Positions 16,287 through 24,628 of a stretch of 64,000 nt of DNA are shown piece by piece; position 1 is the first letter of the stretch; each line of letters begins with the position of its first letter. The stretch lies in contig NZ_CP173677.1 of assembly GCF_045055315.1 (NCBI RefSeq), positions 806,001-870,000 on the forward strand, written 5' to 3'. A program made the position numbers and the translations under genes. Source of the stretch: Brachymonas wangyanguii. GTDB taxonomy: Bacteria > Pseudomonadota > Gammaproteobacteria > Burkholderiales > Burkholderiaceae_C. The notes beneath the pieces are model-generated. The model did no database searches and was not told where the DNA came from. It saw nothing but the letters and a program-made list of their open reading frames with translations.

Positions 16287-16883
16287 ATGGCCACCTCCAA
16301 GACTGCCAAGCCCAGCTCCCAGACCGACCTGCCGGCGGACGACACCGCGGCCACCGCCAGCGATCCGTCCCTGCGCATCATCAAGAAATACCCCAACCGC
16401 CGGCTCTACGACACCACCAGTTCGTCCTACGTGACGCTGACCGAGGTCAAGGCGCTGGTGATGCAGGGCGAGCGCTTCGTGGTGCGTGATGCCAAGACAG
16501 GCGATGACCTGACGCGCAGCATCCTGCTGCAGATCATCCTGGAAGAAGAAGCCGGCGGCAGCCCGATCTTTACCGAGGCGGTACTGGCCAACATCATCCG
16601 CTTCTACGGCCATGCCATGCAGGGCTTTTTCGGTGCCAACCTGGAAAGCAATATCCAGGCCTTTGCCGACATGCAGAAGAAGATGATGGAGATGACACCG
16701 GGCTTCAACTCTGATGCCTGGAGCAAGATGCTGGAAATGCCCGGCCAGAAGATGGTGCAGAGCATGATGCAGAACTATTCCGAGCAGTCCAAGCAGGCCA
16801 TGCAGCAAATGCAGGACCAGCTGCAGAACCAGTACCAGGCCAATATGCAGCAGTGGCTGGCGGCCTTCCAGCCCAAGCGCTGA
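16287..16883 (+). CDS. phaR: Polyhydroxyalkanoate synthesis repressor PhaR
   Basis: This 198-residue DNA- and PHB-binding regulator controls phasin and PHA granule genes. The N-terminal PHB/PHA accumulation regulator domain is clear (IIKKYPNRRLYDTTSSSYVT, then DAKTGDDLTRSILLQIILEEE), and the C-terminal part is a Met/Gln-rich helical region (MQNYSEQSKQAMQQMQDQ). The ATG at 16287 follows AGAAGGA, and the longer upstream frame lacks such a site. No phaCAB genes are in the window, so PHA metabolism is inferred from this gene alone. Confidence 0.9.
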   Translation: MATSKTAKPSSQTDLPADDTAATASDPSLRIIKKYPNRRLYDTTSSSYVTLTEVKALVMQGERFVVRDAKTGDDLTRSILLQIILEEEAGGSPIFTEAVLANIIRFYGHAMQGFFGANLESNIQAFADMQKKMMEMTPGFNSDAWSKMLEMPGQKMVQSMMQNYSEQSKQAMQQMQDQLQNQYQANMQQWLAAFQPKR

Positions 16884-16942
16884 TCCTTATTGACAGGGCA
16901 GGGGGCTGCCAGAAACGGTGGAAGCTGCGACAATAATGCACC

Positions 16943-18340
16943 ATGAGTGCATCCACCAACACGCCCCCTGTTGCTGCCAGTGGCAGCAACCCCAAGATCG
17001 GATTTGTCAGTCTCGGCTGCCCTAAGGCTTTGACCGATTCCGAACTGATCCTGACCCAGCTCTCCGCCGAGGGCTATGACACCTCCAAGACCTTTGCCGG
17101 TGCTGATCTGGTGATCGTCAACACTTGCGGCTTTATCGATGATGCCGTCAAGGAAAGCCTGGACACCATTGGCGAGGCCCTGGCCGAAAACGGCAAGGTG
17201 ATCGTCACCGGTTGCCTGGGTGCCCGCAGCGGCGCCAGCGGCGACAACCTGGTACGCGAGATCCACCCCAGCGTGTTGGCCGTGACCGGTCCGCACGCCA
17301 CGCAGGAGGTGATGGACGCCGTGCACAGCCATTGCCCGCGCCCGCATGATCCTTTCATGGATCTGGTGCCGGCTGCCGGCATCAAGCTCACGCCGCGCCA
17401 CTATGCCTACCTGAAGATCAGCGAAGGCTGCAACCACCGTTGCACCTTCTGCATCATCCCATCGATGCGCGGTGACTTGGTCAGCCGCCCGATTGGTGAT
17501 GTGCTGAAAGAGGCGCAGGCCCTGTTCGAAGGCGGCGTCAAGGAATTGCTGGTGGTCAGCCAGGACACCTCGGCCTATGGCGTGGACGTCAAGTACCGCA
17601 CCGGCTTCTGGGATGGCAAGCCGATCCGTACGCGCACCTTCGAACTGGCGCAGGCTCTGGGCCAGCTGGCGCGCGAACATGGCGCCTGGGTGCGCCTGCA
17701 CTACGTCTACCCCTACCCGAGCGTGGACGAGATCATCCCGCTGATGGCGGAGGGCCTGATCCTGCCGTATCTGGACGTTCCGTTCCAGCACAGCCATCCC
17801 GATGTGCTCAAGCGCATGAAGCGCCCAGCCAGCGGTGAGCGCAACCTGGAGCGCCTGCAGCGCTGGCGCGAGCTCTGCCCGCAGCTGGTGGTGCGCAGCA
17901 CCTTCATTGCCGGCTTCCCGGGCGAGACCGAGGCCGAGTTCCAGGATCTGCTGAACTTTGTCGAGGCGGCACAGATTGATCGCGCTGGCTGTTTTGCCTA
18001 TTCCCCGGTGGAGGGTGCCACGGCCAACGAACTGCCGGGTGCTTTGCCCGATGATGTGCGCGAAGAGCGTCGTGCACGCTTCATGGCTGTGGCCGAAAGC
18101 GTGTCGATCAGCAAGCTGAAGCAGCGTGTCGGTTCCACCATGCAGGTGCTGGTAGACCATGCGCCGCAGCTGGGCAAGAAGGGTGCCGTCGGTCGCAGCT
18201 ATGCCGATGCTCCCGAGATCGATGGCCTGGTGCGTCTGCTGCCGCCGCAGAAGATCAGCAAGACGCTGAAGGTCGGTACCTTTACCCAGGCGCGCATCGT
18301 CGATACCGACGGCCACGATCTGGTGGCGCTGCCCATCTGA
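16943..18340 (+). CDS. rimO: Ribosomal protein S12 methylthiotransferase RimO
   Basis: This 465-residue radical-SAM enzyme adds a methylthio group to the conserved aspartate of ribosomal protein S12. The N-terminal UPF0004 domain has three cluster cysteines (GCPKALTDSE, NTCGFIDDA, GCLGARSG). The radical-SAM motif is CNHRCTFC with C163, C167 and C170. A TRAM domain is at the C-terminus (about 385-460). The length is normal. It is probably a single-gene unit, closed by the hairpin at 18365-18394. Confidence 0.96.
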   Translation: MSASTNTPPVAASGSNPKIGFVSLGCPKALTDSELILTQLSAEGYDTSKTFAGADLVIVNTCGFIDDAVKESLDTIGEALAENGKVIVTGCLGARSGASGDNLVREIHPSVLAVTGPHATQEVMDAVHSHCPRPHDPFMDLVPAAGIKLTPRHYAYLKISEGCNHRCTFCIIPSMRGDLVSRPIGDVLKEAQALFEGGVKELLVVSQDTSAYGVDVKYRTGFWDGKPIRTRTFELAQALGQLAREHGAWVRLHYVYPYPSVDEIIPLMAEGLILPYLDVPFQHSHPDVLKRMKRPASGERNLERLQRWRELCPQLVVRSTFIAGFPGETEAEFQDLLNFVEAAQIDRAGCFAYSPVEGATANELPGALPDDVREERRARFMAVAESVSISKLKQRVGSTMQVLVDHAPQLGKKGAVGRSYADAPEIDGLVRLLPPQKISKTLKVGTFTQARIVDTDGHDLVALPI

Positions 18341-18364
18341 TCCGACCTGACACCCGCCAACGAC

Positions 18365-18401
18365 AACGCCCCGCTGCAGTGCAGACGGGGCGTTGTGCTT
18401 T
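18365..18401 (+). terminator. Rho-independent terminator after rimO
   Basis: A perfect 9-bp stem AACGCCCCG / CGGGGCGTT (18365-18373 with 18386-18394) is followed by GTGCTTTT. It lies between convergent rimO and the response-regulator gene and may serve both. Confidence 0.8.
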
Positions 18402-18415
18402 TGGACGGGACCGGT

Positions 18416-19009
18416 TTACTGGTTGAACAGGCCGTTCAGGCGCGCCGTGTGGATGGCCTGGGTGCGGCTCTTGACGCCAAGGCGGCGGAACAGGCGCCAC
18501 AGGTGCACCTTGACGGTGTGCTCGCTGATGCCCAGGCGTTCGGCGATGTCGCGGTTGCTCAGCCCTTCTTCCAGCGCGGCCAGCAGCTGCACCTGGCGCT
18601 TGGAGAGCTTGCTGTTGGTCAGCGGGCTTTCTTCTTCCACGCTGTCCGGAATCAGCAGCTGGCGCAGCGAGGTATACAGTTCGGCACTGTTGAGCTGCTT
18701 GGACAGGTAGGCATCGCTGCCGGCTTCCAGGCAGGACGCATCGGTTTCACCGTCCGGCAGGTCGGAGACCGTGACGAGCAGGGCGTTCGGGTAGTGGTGG
18801 CGGATTTCACGGATGCCGGAATAGCCCAGGGTGTCGCTCAGGGTCAGATCCAGCAGGATGGCATCGGGTTCGCCATGGGTCTTGACGGCGAGCGGCAGGC
18901 TGCCAACGCGTTCCAGTTCGACCACTTCCGTGCCCGGCTTGATGCGGCGGATCAGGTTGCCGAGGGCTTCGCGGTACAGGGGGTGGTCTTCGATGATGAA
19001 ATAGGACAT
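18416..19009 (-). CDS. Orphan response regulator, NarL/LuxR family
   Basis: This 197-residue protein has a receiver domain (1-120) with acidic residues in IIEDHPLY, the phosphoacceptor aspartate in ILLDLTL and the conserved lysine in YLSKQL, then a LuxR-type HTH (about 135-195: LSKRQVQLLAALEEGLSNRDIAERLGIS and EHTVKVHLWRLFRRLGV). No histidine kinase is adjacent, so partner and targets are unknown. The upstream region (19010-19175) contains a perfect 12-bp palindrome that could be an operator. Confidence 0.9.
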   Translation of the reverse strand: MSYFIIEDHPLYREALGNLIRRIKPGTEVVELERVGSLPLAVKTHGEPDAILLDLTLSDTLGYSGIREIRHHYPNALLVTVSDLPDGETDASCLEAGSDAYLSKQLNSAELYTSLRQLLIPDSVEEESPLTNSKLSKRQVQLLAALEEGLSNRDIAERLGISEHTVKVHLWRLFRRLGVKSRTQAIHTARLNGLFNQ

Positions 19010-19094
19010 GGTATGAGGGTGTGGTAATCACAGGGGAGCATTACATGCAGCGACCCTCAAGGTAGTCAACCCTTTGGAATAAGGATGATCACAT

Positions 19095-19106
19095 GTTTGG
19101 CCAAAC
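19095..19106. promoter_or_regulatory. Palindrome GTTTGGCCAAAC upstream of the response-regulator gene
   Basis: This perfect 12-bp dyad lies 86 bp upstream of the response-regulator start, in an AT-rich 166-bp gap. GATGATC occurs on both sides as a direct repeat (19084-19090 and 19127-19133). A regulator binding site is possible but not identified. Confidence 0.3.
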
Positions 19107-19175
19107 TTGCAGAAGATTGACGCTGTGATGATCGCTTAAGAATGCATGTCCAGCATTTTATAGTAATTATGGGGA

Positions 19176-19844
19176 TTACTGCAAAAGTGCGCGCAAAGGT
19201 GCCATCAAAGTTTCAATTACGCCATAGGTGGCATGCATCAGTGGCATCATCCAGATCGCGCCAGCTACGCCAGTGACCACCAGCAGCAGCACGATATAAA
19301 AGCCGAAAGGCTCGATACGGGCAAACTGCATGGCCAGCCTGGGCGGCAACAGGCTGGCCAGGATGCGACCGCCATCCAGCGGCAGCAGCGGAAACAGGTT
19401 GAACACGAACATCACCACGTTGACCAGCACGCCGCCGGTGCACATCTTCAGGAAGAATTCCTCGCGGATGCCGCCCAGCTGCAGCAGGTAGTAGAGTGAG
19501 GCCCAGAAAATCGCCTGGATGAAGTTGGAGCCGGGACCGGCCAGCGCGACCCACAGCATGTCGCGGCGCGGATTGCGCAGCCGGTCCATGCGCACCGGTA
19601 CCGGCTTGGCGTAGCCGAACAGGAACTTGCCGCCGGTCATGAACAGCAGCGCGATCGGGATCAGGATGGTGCCGACCGGATCAATGTGCTTGAACGGATT
19701 GAGCGTGACGCGGCCCAGGCTCCAGGCCGTGTTGTCACCGAAATGGCGCGCCACATAGCCATGGGCGGCTTCGTGCAGGGTGATCGACAGCAGCACCGGG
19801 ATGGCATAGATGCTGATGTTCTGGATGAGCTGGCTGATATCCAT
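19176..19844 (-). CDS. Site-2 protease family membrane metalloprotease (M50)
   Basis: This 222-residue integral membrane protein has the zinc motif HEAAH (H24, E25, H28) in its first helix and the third ligand motif LPLDGGR near residue 155, both typical of M50B site-2 proteases. Four to five hydrophobic segments are apparent. It is the short form without a PDZ domain, unlike RseP. It is the last gene of a three-gene minus-strand cluster after the PHP phosphatase and YciO-like genes, 39 bp downstream of the latter. The substrate is unknown. Confidence 0.9.
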   Translation of the reverse strand: MDISQLIQNISIYAIPVLLSITLHEAAHGYVARHFGDNTAWSLGRVTLNPFKHIDPVGTILIPIALLFMTGGKFLFGYAKPVPVRMDRLRNPRRDMLWVALAGPGSNFIQAIFWASLYYLLQLGGIREEFFLKMCTGGVLVNVVMFVFNLFPLLPLDGGRILASLLPPRLAMQFARIEPFGFYIVLLLVVTGVAGAIWMMPLMHATYGVIETLMAPLRALLQ

Positions 19845-19883
19845 GGCAATACTTTCGTGAAGGCAGGGCTGGCCCGGAGCGGC

Positions 19884-20519
19884 TCAGAGGCCGAGCAGGG
19901 CCGGATCGCCGGCACCCTGACGGATCAGTTCCGGGGCATCGCCCTTGTCCATCGGTGTCAGGTCGACCACGGTGGTGGGCTGCAGCGGGCAGCTGCCGCT
20001 GGCGACCACGGCAGCGACCTGGTGTTCCAGCCGGTCCAGGATCTCATCGGGATCGTTCAGCGGGTCGTCTTCGCCGGGCAGGATCAGCGTGGCGCTCAGC
20101 AACGGCGCGCCGTGTTCTTCCAGCAGCGCCAGCAGCGTCTTGTGGGCCGGCACGCGCAGGCCGATGGTCTTGCGCGAGGGATGGCTGAGGCGGCGCGGCA
20201 CCTCCTTGGAGGCTTCGAGCACGAACACGAAGGGGCCGGGCGTGGCCTGCTTGAGCAGGCGGAACTGGCGGTTGTCGACACGCGCATAGCTGGCCAGCTC
20301 GCTCAGGTCGCGGCAAAGCAGGGTCAGCAGGTGCTTGTCGTCCATCTGGCGGATGCGGCGCAGCTGGTCGCTGGCGGACTTGTCGTCCAGATGGCAGACC
20401 AGGGCATAGCTGGAATCGGTGGGCACCGCCAGCACTTCGCCCTTGCGCAGCATGTCGGCGGCCTGGCGCAGCAGGCGAGGTTGCGGATCTTCGGGGTGGA
20501 TGTCGAGCAGAAAGGCCAT
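19884..20519 (-). CDS. YciO/YrdC/Sua5-family protein (L-threonylcarbamoyladenylate synthase type)
   Basis: This 211-residue protein has the YrdC fold. It starts MAFLLDIHPEDPQPRLLRQA, with GEVLAVPTDSSYALVC forming the nucleotide-binding start and KxxxLTLLCRDLSELASYA, PGPFVFVLEAS, RKTIGLRVPAH and SATLILPGE following. This is the YciO branch of the family rather than TsaC/TsaC2; YciO's cellular role is less certain than tRNA t6A synthesis. The ATG at 20519 lies only 1 bp beyond the stop of the PHP gene, so the two are co-transcribed, a pairing seen in other betaproteobacteria. Confidence 0.9.
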   Translation of the reverse strand: MAFLLDIHPEDPQPRLLRQAADMLRKGEVLAVPTDSSYALVCHLDDKSASDQLRRIRQMDDKHLLTLLCRDLSELASYARVDNRQFRLLKQATPGPFVFVLEASKEVPRRLSHPSRKTIGLRVPAHKTLLALLEEHGAPLLSATLILPGEDDPLNDPDEILDRLEHQVAAVVASGSCPLQPTTVVDLTPMDKGDAPELIRQGAGDPALLGL

Positions 20520-20520
20520 G

Positions 20521-21423
20521 TCAGGCTCCGGTGGCAACAGGTTGCGGGTAGCGGATGCGGCTGGCCAGCAGTTGCCAGACCGGCTGCAGGCCAGCGGGCA
20601 GTGCAGGCAAGGTGCCCAGGTCGATGCGGCTTTCGTTGGGCGAATGGAAATCGCTGCCGCGCGAGGCGTGCAGGCCATAGTCGCGCGCCATCTGGGCGTA
20701 CTGCTGCACTTCGGCTTCAGAGTGGCTGCTGGTCATGACCTCCACGGCCTGGCCGCCCAGCTCCTTGAAGCGCGAGAACAGGGCATGCTCTTCCTGCGGC
20801 GTGAAATCGTAGCGTGCCGGATGGGCGATGATGGCGACGCCGCCGGCATCGCGGATCCATTGCACGGCCTGTTCCAGCGAGGCCCAGCGGTGCGGCACGT
20901 AGCCGGGCTTGCCTTCTGTCAGGTAGTTGCGGAACACTTCGGGGACATCGGCGCAGACGCCGGTTTCAACCAGGAAGCGGGCAAAGTGTGAACGCGAGAT
21001 CAGGTCCGGGTTGCCGACAAACTGGAGTGCGCCTTCGTAAGCGCCGGGGATGCCGGCCGCCGCCAGCTGATCGGCGATCTCGCGCGCGCGCTCGTCGCGG
21101 CCGCCGCGTGTCTGGCGCAGGCCTTCGACCAGGCCAGGGTGTTGCGGATCCACGCCCAGGCCGACGATGTGCACCGTCTTGTCGATGTAGGTGATGGAGA
21201 TTTCCACGCCGGCCAGAAAGGGCAGGTTCAGGGCAGCCGCAGCAGTGGCGGCACGGGCGCAGCCCGCTACCTCGTCGTGATCGGTCAGCGCCCAGAGCTG
21301 GACGCCGTTGTCGGCGGCACGCTGTGCCAGCCATTCAGGCGACTGCGTGCCATCGGACACGGTCGAGTGGCAATGGAGGTCGGCATTGAGGGCCGCATCC
21401 AGGGAGAGGGTGGTCGCGTTCAT
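20521..21423 (-). CDS. PHP-domain phosphatase (RNase AM / 3',5'-nucleoside bisphosphate phosphatase type)
   Basis: This 300-residue metal-dependent phosphoesterase of the PHP superfamily has the motifs DLHCHSTVSDGT near residue 15, TDHDE, GVEIS, AIIAHPARY and SRGSDFHSPNE, which supply the histidine and aspartate metal ligands. The family (YciV/TrpH) hydrolyses 3',5'-nucleoside bisphosphates and, in E. coli, trims rRNA 5' ends. It is the first gene of a minus-strand operon with the YciO-like and site-2 protease genes. Confidence 0.88.
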   Translation of the reverse strand: MNATTLSLDAALNADLHCHSTVSDGTQSPEWLAQRAADNGVQLWALTDHDEVAGCARAATAAAALNLPFLAGVEISITYIDKTVHIVGLGVDPQHPGLVEGLRQTRGGRDERAREIADQLAAAGIPGAYEGALQFVGNPDLISRSHFARFLVETGVCADVPEVFRNYLTEGKPGYVPHRWASLEQAVQWIRDAGGVAIIAHPARYDFTPQEEHALFSRFKELGGQAVEVMTSSHSEAEVQQYAQMARDYGLHASRGSDFHSPNESRIDLGTLPALPAGLQPVWQLLASRIRYPQPVATGA

Positions 21424-21467
21424 GCAACCATTGTAGACATGCAGCGCGCAGGCTGCAGGCGCCTTGC

Positions 21468-22445
21468 TCAGGTTTTGCGGTGCTGCAGCTGTTCGGCCAG
21501 GGCGCGCAGAGCATCGCTCCAGGCGTTGACGGGCAGGGTGGCCATGGCGTCGATGGCGCGCTGTGCCTCGGCGGCGGCAGCCTGACGGGCGCCGTCCAGG
21601 GCACCAGTGCTGCGCACCACGGCCACCACATCGTGCAGGCGCTCGACCGAGCCGTTCTCGATCGCTTCGCGTACCAGGGCGGATTGCTCTGGCGAGCCAT
21701 TGCGCATCGCCAGGATCAGCGGCAGCGTGGCCTTGCCTTCACGCAGGTCATCGCCCACGTTTTTGCCGAGTTCCTCGACCTGGCCTTCGTAGTCCAGCAC
21801 ATCGTCGATGATCTGGAAGGCGGTACCCAGTGCCTGGCCGTATTCGGCGCAGCGTTCTTCCTGGGCGCTGTCGCAGCCGGCGATCACGGCGCTCAGGCGC
21901 GTGCTGGCCTCGAACAGCTTGGCGGTCTTGGAACGGATCACGTGCAGGTAGCCGGCTTCATCGAGCGAGGCATCGTGCATGTTCATCAGCTGCATCACCT
22001 CGCCTTCGGAGATCACGTTGGTCGCCTCGGCGAGGATTTCCATGACGCGCATATTGTGCGTCTCGACCATCATCTGGAAGGCGCGCGTGTAGATGAAGTC
22101 GCCGACCAGCACACTGGCCGGGTTGCCAAAGGTGGCGTTGGCCGTGGGACGGTTGCGGCGCAGCGTGGATTCGTCGACCACGTCATCGTGCAGCAGGGTA
22201 GCCGTGTGGATGAATTCGATCAGCGCTGCCAGATGGTGGTGCAGTGTGCCCTGGTAGCCCAGTGCGTTGGCCATCATCAGCAGCATGGCCGGGCGCAGGC
22301 GCTTGCCGCCGGCGGAGATGATGTATTGCGCCACTTCGGCCACCAGCGGTACGCGGGTATCCAGTCGGTTCTGTATCACGCGGTCCACGGCCTGCATGTC
22401 GGGAGCGACCAGGTTCAAGGCAGATTGTTGTGGCGAGGCAGACAA
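21468..22445 (-). CDS. ispB: Polyprenyl diphosphate synthase (octaprenyl type, IspB)
   Basis: This protein of about 325 residues extends isoprenoid chains for the ubiquinone side chain. The two aspartate-rich motifs are LLHDDVVDES and IIDDVLDYEG, with GGKRLRP near the N-terminus. I chose the TTG at 22445, which has CAGGA 7 bp upstream; an in-frame TTG at 22496 would add 17 residues but has a poorer site. No ATG is available before the conserved region. The gene diverges from rplU, the usual betaproteobacterial arrangement. Confidence 0.9.
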   Translation of the reverse strand: MSASPQQSALNLVAPDMQAVDRVIQNRLDTRVPLVAEVAQYIISAGGKRLRPAMLLMMANALGYQGTLHHHLAALIEFIHTATLLHDDVVDESTLRRNRPTANATFGNPASVLVGDFIYTRAFQMMVETHNMRVMEILAEATNVISEGEVMQLMNMHDASLDEAGYLHVIRSKTAKLFEASTRLSAVIAGCDSAQEERCAEYGQALGTAFQIIDDVLDYEGQVEELGKNVGDDLREGKATLPLILAMRNGSPEQSALVREAIENGSVERLHDVVAVVRSTGALDGARQAAAAEAQRAIDAMATLPVNAWSDALRALAEQLQHRKT

Positions 22446-22605
22446 GGTGGAATCCTGAAAAATGGGTGGCAACGGCCGGTCGCGTGGTTCCGCCAAGAAG
22501 CGGGCGACCTCGAAGTCATCCGATGATTATAGGAGGCTGCAACGGCGCCCAAGGAGGGCTGCGACCAGTTCCGGCTGTTATTGTTGCTTTGCAGCAGGTG
22601 CCTGC

Positions 22606-22634
22606 TTGACGCCGTAGAAGGAATGCGTTAATAT
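22606..22634 (+). promoter_or_regulatory. Sigma-70 promoter of rplU-rpmA
   Basis: TTGACG (22606-22611), a 17-bp spacer and TAATAT (22629-22634) make a near-consensus promoter. Transcription would start about 22641, giving a leader of about 46 nt. Confidence 0.8.
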
Positions 22635-22640
22635 CTCTGG

Positions 22641-22664
22641 CTTGCCGGAAATCCGTCTGGCAAG
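22641..22664 (+). promoter_or_regulatory. 5'-end stem-loop in the rplU leader
   Basis: CTTGCCGGA and TCTGGCAAG pair over 9 bp (one G-U) around a 6-nt loop. The stem begins at the predicted transcription start, so it caps the 5' end of the mRNA. It could stabilise the message or bind L21; the sequence alone does not decide. Confidence 0.45.
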
Positions 22665-22686
22665 AATCCATATTTGAGGTTTACAC

Positions 22687-22998
22687 ATGTACGCAGTCAT
22701 AAAAACCGGCGGCAAGCAGTATCGCGTTGCGGCTGGCGACAAGATTAAAGTAGAACAGATTGCTGCGGACGAAGGTAACGAGATCACCATCGATCAGGTT
22801 CTGGCCGTCGGCAACGGCGACACCCTGACCGTGGGAACTCCCCTGGTGTCCGGCGCAACCGTAGTGGCCAAGGTGGTCGCTCATGGCAAGCACGACAAGG
22901 TTCGCATCTTCAAGATGCGCCGTCGCAAGCATTACCAGAAGCGCCAGGGCCATCGTCAGCAGTTCACAGAACTGGAAATTGCTTCCATCAACGCTTGA
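22687..22998 (+). CDS. rplU: 50S ribosomal protein L21
   Basis: This 103-residue protein starts YAVIKTGGKQYRV, with VGTPLVSGATVVAKVVAHGK and KMRRRKHYQKRQGHRQQ, all diagnostic of L21. A GAGG site lies 7 bp before the ATG. It forms the usual pair with rpmA, 20 bp downstream, behind a strong promoter. Confidence 0.98.
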   Translation: MYAVIKTGGKQYRVAAGDKIKVEQIAADEGNEITIDQVLAVGNGDTLTVGTPLVSGATVVAKVVAHGKHDKVRIFKMRRRKHYQKRQGHRQQFTELEIASINA

Positions 22999-23018
22999 TG
23001 CCCGAAGGAGAGTAAGTC

Positions 23019-23279
23019 ATGGCACAGAAAAAAGGCGGCGGCTCTACGCGTAACGGGCGTGATTCCAAGCCCAAGATGCTGGGCGTGAAGGCGTTCGGCG
23101 GTCAACTGATCAGCGCTGGCTCCATCATCGTGCGTCAGCGTGGCACCAAGTTCCACGCTGGCAACAACGTGGGCGTGGGCCGCGACCACACCCTGTTCGC
23201 CCTGGTGGACGGCCACGTGTCTTTCGACACCCGTGGCGCCCTGAACAAGCAGGTGGTGGACATTACTCCGGCGGAGTAA
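23019..23279 (+). CDS. rpmA: 50S ribosomal protein L27
   Basis: This 86-residue protein starts AQKKGGGSTRNGRDSKPKML, continues GGQLISAGSIIVRQRGTKFH and ends with a VDGHVSFD segment. It is the standard bacterial L27, whose N-terminus reaches the peptidyl-transferase centre. The N-terminus starts directly with AQKKGG, so no processed leader peptide of the Firmicutes type is present. A hairpin terminator follows at 23323. Confidence 0.98.
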   Translation: MAQKKGGGSTRNGRDSKPKMLGVKAFGGQLISAGSIIVRQRGTKFHAGNNVGVGRDHTLFALVDGHVSFDTRGALNKQVVDITPAE

Positions 23280-23322
23280 TCCTTCCCAGCTGACCAACGG
23301 CATCTGTGGATGCCGGTTCGCC

Positions 23323-23359
23323 AAGCCCCGATGCCGCCAAGGTTCGGGGCTTGTGTTTT
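23323..23359 (+). terminator. Rho-independent terminator after rpmA
   Basis: AAGCCCCGA (23323-23331) pairs with TCGGGGCTT (23344-23352), followed by GTGTTTT. It separates the ribosomal pair from obgE. Confidence 0.8.
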
Positions 23360-23377
23360 CTGGCGATACGGATCGCC

Positions 23378-23383
23378 TACAAT
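23378..23383 (+). promoter_or_regulatory. Possible -10 box for obgE
   Basis: TACAAT lies 46 bp upstream of the obgE ATG, just after the rpmA terminator. No good -35 is seen at the proper spacing. Confidence 0.35.
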
Positions 23384-23428
23384 TTGCCGATACAGCGGAA
23401 CCACGGCATCCGCACAGGAAATACTGGC

Positions 23429-24577
23429 ATGAAATTCGTTGACGAAGCGTTCATCGACATCGCTGCGGGCGACGGCGGCAATGGCTGCGCTTCGTTCCGC
23501 CACGAGAAATACAAGGAATTCGGCGGTCCCGATGGCGGCGACGGTGGTCGTGGCGGCCATGTCTGGGCGATTGCCGATACCAACCTCAACACCCTGGTGG
23601 ACTACCGCTACACGCGCCGCTTCGAGGCCAAGCGTGGCCAGCACGGCATGGGTTCCGACATGTTCGGTGCTGCCGGCGATGACATCACGCTGAAGATGCC
23701 GGTCGGCACCATCATCACCGACGCCGAAACCGGCGAGACGCTGTTCGAATTGCTGGTTCCGGGCGAGAAAATCCTGATCGCCAAGGGCGGTGAGGGTGGC
23801 TACGGCAACCTGCGCTTCAAGAGTTCCATCAACCGCGCGCCGCGCCAGAAGACGCTGGGTCATCCCGGTGACCGTCGCAGCGTCAAGCTGGAGTTGAAGG
23901 TGCTGGCCGATGTCGGCCTGCTCGGCATGCCCAACGCTGGCAAGTCCACCTTTATTGCGGCTGTCTCCAACGCCCGCCCCAAGATTGCCGACTATCCGTT
24001 TACCACGCTGCACCCGAACCTGGGAGTGGTGCGCGTCGGTCCGGAGCAGAGCTTTGTCGTGGCCGATGTGCCCGGCCTGATCGAAGGTGCAGCCGAAGGC
24101 GCCGGCCTGGGGCACCAGTTCCTGCGCCACTTGCAGCGCACGCGTCTGCTGCTGCACGTGATCGACATGGCGCCGTTCGACGACGAAGTTGATCCGGTGG
24201 CACAGGCCAAGGCGATTGTCGGTGAACTGAAAAAATACGACGCCGAGCTGTACGCCAAGCCGCGCTGGCTGGTGCTGAACAAGCTCGACATGGTGCCCGC
24301 AGACGAGCGCGAGGCGCGCGTCAAGGATATGGTCAAGCGCCTGCGCTGGAAGGGCCCGGTGCACCAGATTTCTGCTCTCACGCGTGAAGGCTGCGAGCAG
24401 CTGATCCGCGAAATCTATCAGCACGTGCATCAGGTACAGGTCGAGGAGCTGCCGCCCGAGCCGGAGCAGGATCCGCGCTTCATCGAGCTGCCTGACGAAG
24501 ATGCGCCGCAGACCGAATCGCAGCCTGCACCCGCCCGCAGGCGCCCGGTACGTCGCAAGAAGCCGGCTGCCGAATAA
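23429..24577 (+). CDS. obgE: GTPase ObgE/CgtA
   Basis: This 382-residue GTPase acts in 50S ribosome assembly and the stress response. The glycine-rich Obg fold covers 1-158 (start MKFVDEAFIDIAAGDGGNG), and the G domain has G1 GMPNAGKST, G2 YPFTTLHP, G3 DVPGLIEGA, G4 LNKLDMV and G5 SALTREG. The C-terminal tail is basic (RRRPVRRKKPAAE). The ATG at 23429 follows AGGA; an upstream in-frame start at 23306 would include the terminator and is rejected. Confidence 0.97.
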   Translation: MKFVDEAFIDIAAGDGGNGCASFRHEKYKEFGGPDGGDGGRGGHVWAIADTNLNTLVDYRYTRRFEAKRGQHGMGSDMFGAAGDDITLKMPVGTIITDAETGETLFELLVPGEKILIAKGGEGGYGNLRFKSSINRAPRQKTLGHPGDRRSVKLELKVLADVGLLGMPNAGKSTFIAAVSNARPKIADYPFTTLHPNLGVVRVGPEQSFVVADVPGLIEGAAEGAGLGHQFLRHLQRTRLLLHVIDMAPFDDEVDPVAQAKAIVGELKKYDAELYAKPRWLVLNKLDMVPADEREARVKDMVKRLRWKGPVHQISALTREGCEQLIREIYQHVHQVQVEELPPEPEQDPRFIELPDEDAPQTESQPAPARRRPVRRKKPAAE

Positions 24578-24628
24578 GAAAAACACCGGTGCTGCGGCAC
24601 CTTCCCGAACCTGTCCCGAGTCTCCATC

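Noticed and set aside
16185..16808. Upstream extension of the HugZ-like gene to 16808
   Set aside because: It lies antisense to phaR and has no family similarity. The family start fits ATG 16184.
22446..22496. ispB start at TTG 22496
   Set aside because: The TTG at 22445 has a better-placed CAGGA, and the extra 17 residues are not family-like. The choice remains uncertain.
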